Source: Anopheles merus | Lineage: Eukaryota > Arthropoda > Insecta > Diptera > Culicidae | DNA length: 64,000 bases | Reading direction: 5' to 3' | Assembly: GCF_017562075.2 (NCBI RefSeq) | Contig: NC_054085.1 | Span: forward strand, 36,474,039-36,538,038 | In this document: positions 52,508 through 61,700 of the stretch, piece by piece | How positions within the stretch are numbered: position 1 is the first letter of the stretch | Layout of the letters: each line of letters opens with the position of its first letter | Program-made: the position numbers and the translations under genes | The notes under the pieces: generated by a model | Told to the model about the DNA's origin: nothing | Databases searched by the model: none | Seen by the model: the letters and a program-made list of their open reading frames with translations, nothing else

Positions 52508-53676
52508 AGATGAGGATAAGGAAAAGTCTGGAAACTAATGCTCCGCGTGCAATCAGATGATCTGCAGCGCGAACCTGTTTACTTGCTTTATAATTATTAC
52601 TCTTTGCGCCGTCGTCGCGGATCTTTTTAGTTTGTGAAATTTGCACGTAGGCGCCGTAGTCGTGCTGTGTTGGTGGAACCTGATTGCCTGATCTTTCTTT
52701 AATGTGATCTTGAGGATAGATAGGAGAGGCGAAATTGTGATTAGGCTTAAAAATGACCGAGTGTAGAACCCCGGGGGCGACAAATCCCCATTGGAAAACC
52801 TTTCTGACCTTTTTGGACTCAACGATAGTGCTCTACCGATCAGGAATCCTCTGTTTATTAAGTCTCCCATTTTAATCCGCAACAAAAGTAGTGTAGTCCC
52901 AGTGGCATTGGCAGGGCGCGACGGACGGGGCATGCACACGCTGCTAGTAGTATATAGTGTGTAGGACATGCTTATTGATTATTCTCCATCTGTTTTTTTG
53001 CGGTTAGATTTAGTTACGAGCTTCCTGTGCCGGCACAATGCGGCTTACCGTTTTGCAAGCAGCAGAGGGGGAAGCAAAGTTACATCAAGAATGCGATCAT
53101 ATCATTTCGTCGTCCCGCTACCGACACACATTCAAACACACCGCTAGCAAGTTTTAGTTGGATGGTCGGGTTGTGTGTCTGTTCGCTTATGTCTAGGTTT
53201 TACTACTCTACTTACTTGGTTTGACTTTGACGTGTTCCTGGATGGTTCGTGTACTGTTTTTGACCTGACCCTAGTATCCTAGTGTAGCGCTTTCCTATGC
53301 TTTACTTTCGATTTTGCTTTCCTATTTCAACCGTAGAGTGGTAGTACTGCAGAAGCCTAGTGTTCATGGGAAGGAGTGCGCAGTGTAGCGTTAAGTTGAT
53401 AGTGTACTTTTTGGATTAATCCCGCAACCCGTTGTTCATAGATTGTTGATCATAAAAGACCAAATAAGATAGGCGATAGGGAAGATAAGGATAATAAAAA
53501 AAATAATGTTGAAAATGAAATGCTGATTTTGTATGTGTTTTTAACCAATGCCTTGAATCAGCGACTTATAATCAAAAGATTTTTGTTATTACCATCCACT
53601 ATTCGCCGGAATGATGTGTTCTATACATACGACGCCTCATGTCTATCTCATCAAACCAGCTAATCTATGACCAATG

Positions 53677-54887
53677 TCAGTGGGTCCCTCCACTCCTCGA
53701 TTGGTCGAATATGCTGAGTGTTGGAAATTCATTTCGCAAAGCGTTCAACTCATCGTTTAGTATCTCACATTCGGTCAGATCCAGCAGCTGGTAGCTCGGG
53801 ACAGCTCGTCGCAATTGTTTGCAGAAAGGAATCGCTCGACGTCATATAACCGGCAAGTCCTATTCGTTTTAGGCGCGTACAAGCCTGCACCAGCATAGTT
53901 AGCTCATTATCGAAACATTCATCTCCGTTCCAGCTATAGCCGAGGTCGAGCTCTTCTAGATTGATGCAATTATATAGCGCCTCCAGCGCACCAACGGTCA
54001 CTATGCACGTTCGATACAGGTTAAGGCTTATGAGCTGCCGGTTGTATTCCCCGATCGTACGGATGATAGAAGATCGCAAATGATATCGTTGAAAGAATGT
54101 TAAAAGCGTTTGCAAACGAATTGCACACCTGTCCAACGCTACGGAGCGACAGCTGATCGAGGTGCGAAAAGATCTCAAACAGCATCTCGTGCGGTAGATC
54201 GGTAAGCTTCCTCCCAGTGGCCCTTATAGGTGGTAGGGCGCTTGAGTCGCGCGTGCCACTGTCCGGGGTGACTCTCCCGTGCGATTTCAATGGTACCGCA
54301 GACGACTGATGTAACGTTTCCTCCGAACTGTCTTCCACACCTACCAAAGCAATTCCATCAAAGTTGACGATGGCTTTTACCCGATCACGCGTGTTAAGCT
54401 CGAACCGTAGCATCTTTGTCGAGTGTCGAACGGTTCGTATCTCTGGGCAGAAGAGCTGGGGAGAACTGTTGCTCAGGACGCCATCATAACGACAATCCCA
54501 TAGCAGGGACCATGCCTTTGCTTCGGCTCTGTAGGCTCAGATGCGTACCACTGCCCCGGTATGCTTCTTTTCATACCAGCCGACCCTGGACGGGTAGATG
54601 GACTGCTCGTATTTCACAATGAAATAAAAATTAACTGGAGCATTATCTTCCGGCGCAACATTCTCCAGCCCGAACTCGGGCATGCTTTGCCACCACGTTC
54701 CGAGTTTGGGCGTGGCATAAAGCTTGGCTCTAGGGGTATAGTTCTCCGGTGGTCCGATTAGATTTACCAAAAGAGTATCACTGATATCAGGTATGATCTC
54801 GACGTGGATCATCGCGACGTACAACACGTACTGCAAACATTCTTCTTTGCTGACCGGCAGTGTTGGGTACTCGATGTTTTGACTCAT
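53677..54887 (-). pseudogene. FBXL4-like F-box/LRR gene, broken
   Basis: Read on the minus strand without introns. FBXL4 is an F-box/LRR protein with an N-terminal discoidin-like region. The first frame starts at 54887 (MSQNIEY) and includes KLGTWWQSMPEF and YPSRVGWYEKKHTGAVVRI, matching the FBXL4 N-terminal region. It meets TGA at 54537-54539. The same frame continues past the stop with WSLLWD and then a clear F-box (KLTDLPHEMLFEIFSHLDQL) to about 54110. Leucine-rich repeats (LISLNLYRT, NLEELDLGYS, RLKRIGLAGY) then lie in a different frame, and the middle LRRs of the family are missing. A 1-nt insertion after CPEL (near 53788) shifts the last LRR (LLDLTECEILND) into a third frame ending at 53677. 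Total length is far below the roughly 620 residues of FBXL4. It could be a decayed retrocopy, a disabled duplicate, or a gene with sequencing errors; three lesions make errors alone unlikely. Confidence 0.75.
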
Positions 54888-55571
54888 ATTTTAACAGGCT
54901 GTGGGGAACGAAAATGGGATTAAAGTTAATAGTGAAGGTCATACAATATAATCATATCGTTTGGCAGAATTGAACCGCTGCTTGCCTACCGTTAGAATAA
55001 ACCAAAACATTGAAATTTTACTCTCGAATGCTGAACAAATAAAGACAAAAGACGATCGTTTCTTATCAGATCCAGAAGTAAAGCAATTTCACTGAAGTAC
55101 AGGGCGAGAAGATCGTTTGTTTTGTTGTACCTCACTGTTATACCGATTCTACACGACTTGTGCGAACATTGCACGCAAAACTCCATGAACCAAAACAACA
55201 CTCAGATTGTTAACAACTGTTATCCCTGAAATTTAGTATGAAATTTTCCCAAACAAGATATTACTGTTGTTGTGCAGAAATAAAGTTAATTGAAATCGCT
55301 CTTTTCGTGTTTCGAATTGTCCGGCACGAGATGTACGCATTGCATCCACCTCTTTCTGTTGTCTTTTCATTGCCGATTTCACTGCTGGCACATCGCCCAG
55401 AAGTCAGCAGCGCACTATAAACTCCCGCTTGTCAAATCGCGCTGACGTCTCTGCGCTCGCCAATTGCACAAACGTCAAGCACGCAGTTTCGTTCTCGTTT
55501 TTTGCAAAGTCCCAAGAAGCTGTGCAGAACATTTCGGGGAGGATTTTTCCGAACGTTTTTCCACGATAAAA
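54888..55571. other. Intergenic region between the F-box pseudogene and QCR7
   Basis: This is a divergent spacer of 0.68 kb and probably contains the QCR7 promoter and 5' UTR. ACTATAAAC at 55414-55422 is TATA-like, with a TGACGTC CRE-like site shortly downstream near 55442. The minus-strand open frame here (55404-55718) has no recognisable content. Confidence 0.45.
55416..55421 (+). promoter_or_regulatory. TATA-like element, candidate QCR7 promoter
   Basis: TATAAA lies about 150 bases upstream of the QCR7 start codon, with a TGACGTC motif about 20 bases further on. The spacing suits a transcription start near 55447, but many insect mitochondrial-protein genes lack a TATA box, so this may be chance. 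Confidence 0.2.
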
Positions 55572-56252
55572 ATGTCGTACCTCGCACGCAAAGGACCCGC
55601 CATCTACTGTGAGTGGTTGTTGAAATTTTAAAGCGCTCCATCCTACCTGCTGTGCCGTTTTTTGTCCCCGCAAAGCCTTATTGTTTTGACGAGGCACGGT
55701 CAGCGTTCGGCGCAACAAATTACATAATGTTAAGAAAATTGTGTCCTTAGATTCCGGTGCGGTGAAGCGGGGTTTGCGTGCATTGTTTACTAACTGCTTT
55801 TTTCCATTTTTTTGCAGCTGCCCTCGGCAAATGGGCCTACAATATGGCCGGATTCAACCAGTACGGTGAGTGTTACGGGGTTTGTTATTGTGACGCACGG
55901 ACGTTGAACACAGCACAGCTCACCCTCCCCGTGTCCTGGTTCGCGTTGACCTTGCTGCGAATGGCACACTGATCCGGATGTTCTTCCCCCCCGTATTCCC
56001 ACAGGTCTGCACCGCGACGACTGTCTGTATGAGAACGAGGACGTGAAGGAGGCGATCCGCCGCCTGCCGGAGAAGCTGAAGGATGAGCGCAATTTCCGCA
56101 TCACGCGCGCCCTCCACCTGTCGATGACGAAAACGATCCTGCCGAAGGAACAGTGGACCAAGTACGAGGAGGACACCAAATACCTCGAGCCGTACCTGCA
56201 GGAGGTGGTCCGGGAGCGCGAGGAGAAGGTCAAGTGGGAATCGAACAAGTAA
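55572..56252 (+). CDS. UQCRB: Cytochrome b-c1 complex subunit 7 (UQCRB/QCR7)
   Basis: Exons 55572-55608, 55818-55865 and 56005-56252 join in phase (1, 1) into 333 nt, or 110 residues, the normal length for the family. The product is a small matrix-facing subunit of respiratory complex III that helps assemble cytochrome b. Recognisable family segments are LGKWAYNMAGFNQYGLHRDD, the IRRLPEKLKDERNFRI helix and LPKEQWTKYEED, followed by a charged C-terminus ending ESNK. It has no cleavable presequence, as usual for this subunit. The start (AAAAATGTC) gives MSYLARKGP. A single copy of AATAAA follows 180 bases after the stop. Confidence 0.95.
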
Positions 56253-56431
56253 ACCTTTTTTTTTCGTGCGAAGCGATTCGAAACGAAGATATGCGCACTG
56301 TGCCGTGGTGGTGGCGGTAACTCGCCGCGCGTTATGAACATCTACCGCTAAAGGGGTGCGGGACGTTGGAAGGTGGCCTTCCCGCCGGTACCCCGTCACG
56401 GCATTTGTGTGAATTATTGTGAAGCATTAGG

Positions 56432-56437
56432 AATAAA
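56432..56437 (+). promoter_or_regulatory. Candidate polyadenylation signal of QCR7
   Basis: AATAAA lies 180 bases downstream of the QCR7 stop codon, a normal distance for a short insect 3' UTR. Confidence 0.6.
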
Positions 56438-56713
56438 TCATGTATCGTTGAACCACACTCAGCTGGAGAGTCGCGTTTGTGTCTATGTGAACAACAGCGG
56501 AACGAATCGAGAAAGCTCTACAGCATCGGCAGCAAACACGATACGAAGAAAGCTTCGGTCCAAGCAACCTCGAGCAAAAGCTCTCCTGTTCACTGTCAGC
56601 TGGTTTTGACAGCCGTTTGTTTACATACAGACACGCATTGCCAGCACGTCGAAGGGATGATCGTGCGTAGCAAAATGTTAATTAGTTAAAAATAATCCAA
56701 AAAACCAGTGCCG

Positions 56714-57490
56714 ATGACGAAGGAAGGAAGTTTAACTGTAAAATGTAAGTAACTGTGCTGAATAATCATACTTTGCGACACGTGCTCTTTACATTCAGTT
56801 TTTGGTTTGCTGTTTTGTGTCGCTGGTGTCACTTGTCTATCGATGCGGTCTCATCGATCTGTACACCGTATGGGAAAGAGCTGTTTGCCATCGATTAATC
56901 TCACCCCCCCAAAAAAACGCACATTTATCTACACTATGCGTGTAATCGATGGTTTAATAGCGACTGCTAATCATTTTGATAAACATTATCTCCTAATCAC
57001 CTACGATTTTTCTTTGCTGAAAATTTACCATTTGTTGGCATCCTGGCTTGGCGATTGGCTTTCCTGTTTAGGTTGTTAATTAGTTCATCTGGTGAATATT
57101 CGTAATCTTTACATCATCTTCATCCTCTTTTTCCTTTACAAAAACGTGTTTTTAGCATTGCCAATTTGTGTATTTAACTGTGCATTAAGTAAAGGCCTTC
57201 ACAGACACTCACACACATCGTACATAAAAGCAAAAGGGCAATTATGTTCTCGTCATTAAACATGTACCACGAACCCCCCCCCCCCCCCCTGCATTCCGCA
57301 TACTGAACCGTTTCGGTAACCTATTTTAATTGCAGCGTACTACAAGTGCAATTACATCACCACGGCTGGCCTCCACCACGGTTGCTGCTCGGCCGGCTCC
57401 CCTACAGGCGACTGCACTCTCCCGGTGTCATCGGTGCCGAACATTGTTCCCGAGTTGCTTTTTTCTGCTCTCGCCTCGCCTTGCCCTTAA
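56714..57490 (+). CDS. Possible small Cys-rich two-exon protein (61 aa)
   Basis: Exon 56714-56744 begins ATGACGAAGGAAGG and ends at a consensus GTAAGT donor in phase 1. Exon 57336-57490 follows a TTAATTGCAG acceptor, is GC-rich, and stays open to TAA at 57488-57490. The joined product has 61 residues, MTKEGSLTVK followed by SYYKCNYITTAGLHHGCCSA and a Cys/Pro-containing tail with six Cys in total. I do not recognise it, and it has no signal peptide or domain. It sits between QCR7 and ABHD12 on the same strand. Both exons might instead be 5' UTR exons of ABHD12 or chance. Confidence 0.25.
57274..57289. repeat. Homopolymer C run
   Basis: Sixteen consecutive C lie just upstream of the 57335 acceptor. 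Its length is likely to vary or be miscalled. Confidence 0.85.
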
Positions 57491-58694
57491 ACGGTAGACA
57501 GGATCAACGTCGACATCAACGTCAAACTACAACTACACGAAAACGTGTGCCAAACCGAAGACACCAAAAACCGACATCGTTAACGTTCGTACTAGCTGCT
57601 GTGTGCGACAGTGCCTGAACCAGTGACGCAGTCATCAAAATTGTCCTAAATATTTCGGACTTTGGACTGCTCTAACTCGTAAACAGTAAGACGAAGAGGC
57701 ATGTTGGGGATAGAAACGCTCCTAGGAGCGTAGAAAAACCGTTTAAAACGTGACTTCAATTTTAAAGTTCGTTTTTGTGCTTCCAAATGAGCACACACCA
57801 TTAGAATTGGTAGATAAAGCCAGTTGTGCACATTTGCTCGGTTCCCAAAAAATCGCAAACACAGCCGAACAACGCAAAAGGGGGAATTTGCTTCGTTTTT
57901 CCTTTTGCAACGCGCAAACATTTTACGCAACCACGATCGTGCGGGGAGCGCCCGCGTCGACCTGCGCGAATGATTTTTTTGCCAGTACGGTTTTCCCCCA
58001 ATTTTCCCTTGCACACAGACACACATACACACGATCGGGAAAGAGAACATCCCGGACGCTATTAATGAAACAAAAGCCGGGAGATTTGGTGGGCAATTTT
58101 GTGCGATTTTGCTCTCCCGTTTGGCCGTTTGCGCTGCGCTGCGCTGTGTGGTGGTAACAGTTTTGCATCACCGTTCAACCGGCGTGAACGTTCGTTGCCG
58201 GTATTTTGAGAGTGTGGAAAATAGCGCATAGCAGTGCATTTCAGCATTTCTCACCGCATCATAGCAAGCGCGGCGAGTTTTATCGGGGAGTTTTCCTCCT
58301 TTTGGTTAAAATTTCAACGGTTATCATCAAGCTGCGTGTGTGTGTGCGTGTGCGTACCGTGCAAAAGCATATGTTTTGATACGGCAACCGGTGGGGAGCG
58401 GTGGGTGTTTATACAGCTGGCAAAGTGCAATTTAATCATCCCTTCCCATCCCCCCCCTGTGAGTGTGTAATCGAAGGTTCGTATTTTTCTGTTACGAGCC
58501 GGTCCCATCAGGGCAAGTAAGGCAGAAAGCGGAGAAGGTGGTGGCGAAGTGGTGCAACGGACGGCAGCACAACATAACCAAGGAGCGGAGGGGGTTCGAG
58601 CACACGAACGCATCGCCATCGTCATCGTCGTCGTCGTCGTGTCAGCATCGTCGGAGGAAGTTGTGCGAATTCAGCGGCCGAACCGTACGCAGGC
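57491..58694. other. Upstream region of ABHD12
   Basis: No coding gene was recognised. The last 250 bases before 58695 are GC-rich, with a (GTC)n run at about 58619-58640, and look like a 5' UTR exon of ABHD12. Earlier sequence is mixed with short (CA)n/(GT)n tracts. Confidence 0.45.
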
Positions 58695-58729
58695 ATGTAC
58701 TGGTCCGTCAAGCGGCGCGCTTTAAAAAG
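58695..58729 (+). other. ABHD12: ABHD12 alternative first coding exon A
   Basis: ATG at 58695 gives MYWSVKRRALK plus a split Arg completed by the exon at 62140, through a GTGATT donor. It yields a short, strongly basic cytosolic tail directly before the membrane segment, as expected of a type II membrane protein. The donor is moderate. Confidence 0.5.
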
Positions 58730-61700
58730 GTGATTACGAATGTGTTTGATCGGCGTTTGGAGTTTGAAGTTTTAGTGTTGAGTGTTGATTTTCCCTTGCT
58801 TCCTCCACACATTCCAAAGTGTGTGTGCAAAATCCCAAAATTAATCAGCAAACGGAGCAATAACTATATGACGCTGTAGGAATTGTTAACGACACCATCA
58901 TCCCTTCACCAAAAAAGGGCGTCTCCATGACGACGCACTGGATGGTTGCGCGTTGTAAGTGTGTTTGTGTGTGCGCTCGTGTGTGAGTAAATTTTACGCA
59001 TCGGGAAACCGGCTCAGGAACCGTGAATTTGTATGCGCTCGTGACAAACACTGCCAACAGAGACCAACAACAAGTGTGTTTACATTCGCTCGCCACTGAC
59101 AGCACCGCTGGGCTGGTGTTATTGCGCTATCGGAAACAGTATTTGGCGAAATAAGGGGCCGCGGCTTGTGACCACCGCCAAATAAGTGTCGGGAGTGTTC
59201 GCGACATACAAAATCCCGATCGCCGACGCGATTCTATTCGCGTATCAAGTTCGATTCGATTGCAGACGGCAAAGTGAACCAGTCTCGAGCAGGCCGCAGC
59301 TCAGTTTCTCTTTGTGTGGTGTACAAAGGGGTGTGCCACTGTGTGTGTTTCCTGCTTCCGGTTTTTATGCACAAACAGATAGAAGATTCTTGGAAGAAAG
59401 TGTGTCAGTGTGGGTGTGTATGTAGATGATTCACGATCCCACCCACCCATCATCAGCTGGAACCGTTCGTGTGTGCGGAGTGAACAGAGTCACATTGAAG
59501 TGTCCCCTTGCCTGGTGCTTGGCGTGTGTGTGTGTGAGCTTGTGTGTGCCGTGTGACGATCCTGTGCTTTTTCTCAACCCCATATTAAGCTATCCCCCCA
59601 ATCCTAACACACCCCCTTGCAGGGGAATCCTTGCTGTGACAGAGGATCGCACCTTTTCCACCTTAAACTTTAAAGGAACGCGGCGGGAAATAATACCTCA
59701 CCAGCACAGGATGGCCATGTTCGATCTCGATCGTCTCATAACCGATCTCTTCAAGACGACCGTCCTGCCCGGGATAGCGATCGGGCTGTGGTTGACCGAT
59801 TTGTAAGTAAAATGACCGGAGTGCGATATCTGTCCGACTTCTTCGGTTGGCACCGAACTTCTTTGTCCCGTGTGTGTGTGTGTATCTGTGTGTCCGAGAT
59901 CGCGTTTTGCTTGTACTTTGTCTTCTTTGCACTACTGCACACACACACGCGAAACAGATTTATCTCGATGTTATGCAAGCGTATTCGCCGGCACGGGGGG
60001 AAAAGGTCGCCAGCTTCTTGGCGAGTGAATAAATGCCCACGGACACTGGAGCGGTGGAATCGTTAATAGAATTAAAATGTCTTAGCCCGTCTGGGGCACA
60101 TTTAAATCACAGATCGCGCCACCATCATGACGATCTGGTGCGAGGACAGTTCTAGAAGATCGTGTGAATGATCATTCCCTTTGTTTGCCACTTTAGCTTT
60201 GCTTCCTGCGCCATTGTATGTAGTTCCGTTGCAGTTTTTTCTAATGTTTGCTCGTTTTTCTTACATTCTATTGCACTACGTGCTTGCATGAAATTGAAAT
60301 AATTATTTATTCTATTCTTTATAATTTCTTTTTCACATCGTTTCCATGAGATAATTGTTCTATTTTGCCGCTCCGGTTATCTTCTTTTTGCACGATCGGC
60401 TCTGCTTGAATGCAGTTCTCTGTGTTTTCCTTTTGTTTTTGTTGTTCACGATGGTGCCCATTTCATAAACAAATGCTCCCTCTCTCTCTCTCTCTTCTCT
60501 CATTGGCGCAAACCACGAGGGTTGAACTTTGTACTGGCTGGTTATCATTGTTATGCATGTTTTATGAAACACAAGTTGTACCTCTCTACATGATTGTTTC
60601 AAACCGAACACATTCTATTCGTTTCCTGCATTGTGGATGCATTTCAAGGTCTTTTGTTGAATAATAATCTTCTCCTTCTTTTATTTGAGACGTAAACGTC
60701 CTACGGGGACATACTGCTGTGTCTATAGTATATTATACAGGCTTTCGAGACCTAATTCAGTAAATATCACCATACTACAACAAGCCACATAACATTAAGT
60801 CAGTCCTTTCTACGGGGGGATGCGGTTCCATTGTAGAGTTGAACCCACGACGGGCCATGTCGTAAAGTCGAGTACGAGTACGAGATGACGACTGTACCAC
60901 GGGACCGAATAATCATCACGCTCGTTCGAATTGCAATTGGTTGATAGGAGAATGGCGTATGCTCGAGCTTTTAACAGTCAAAAAATTGAAATGATCAATT
61001 GTAGTATTATACATTTTATGATTTTAACAAGCAGAGTCTTGATTATTAGTTGACCCAACTAAATCAAGGTAATGCAAAGGAAAACAATGAAATTACCCAA
61101 AAAAACTCATCTACGTATAGCTATACACTTTGAACTACGAAATGATTTGATCGTATGGTAAGGAGTATACTTTTGTCTTTGGATTTTGGCTAAAAATATT
61201 TACTTCTGCATAATAATCCTCAACATTTGCTTCGGTAGTTTCATTATTAAAATCCTTAGCTATCTTTGTATTATTTTATTTTCACAGTTTAAAATGATGT
61301 TTCTACTTGCTTCTTGACTCTTGAATGCACTTGAATTATTCTTTTTGTGTTTTTCACCTTTCGCTTTTTCACCACAAATACTCTATTTATTCTCTTTTTC
61401 ACAAATATGTGGATTTGATGTTTTAGTTGTTCGTTTTTATTGCTCCACAAGCATCTTCTGCTTTGACTATGTTGAAAAAAACCTCTCCTGTGGAGTGCTG
61501 GTAAGCAAACTGCAAACATTAACTTTGTTTTGCTCACACCAACACCAACACCACGAGTCTCGCCGTACCGGTTTTTGCCAGTGCCATACAGTACACAGTA
61601 CTTTGATTGCAGAGATAACGAAGATGTGGTGCAGATCTTCGCCCCAGATTACGTGCCACGCCAGCAGGGGAAGGAGATAGTTTATTTGCCGCACTTTTCA

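Larger units (their letters stand above)
51682..53676. other. LIPT1 3' flank and intergenic DNA
   Basis: The first few hundred bases after the LIPT1 stop are probably 3' UTR. The stretch holds a (CT)n tract at 51805-51826, a (GATC)n-type palindromic run near 52003-52022, a (GA)n tract at 52471-52500 and AATAAA at 53493-53498. No coding sequence was recognised. Confidence 0.6.

Noticed and set aside
55404..55718. 104-codon minus-strand frame at the QCR7 start
   Set aside because: It overlaps the QCR7 first exon and likely promoter on the opposite strand and has no recognisable content.
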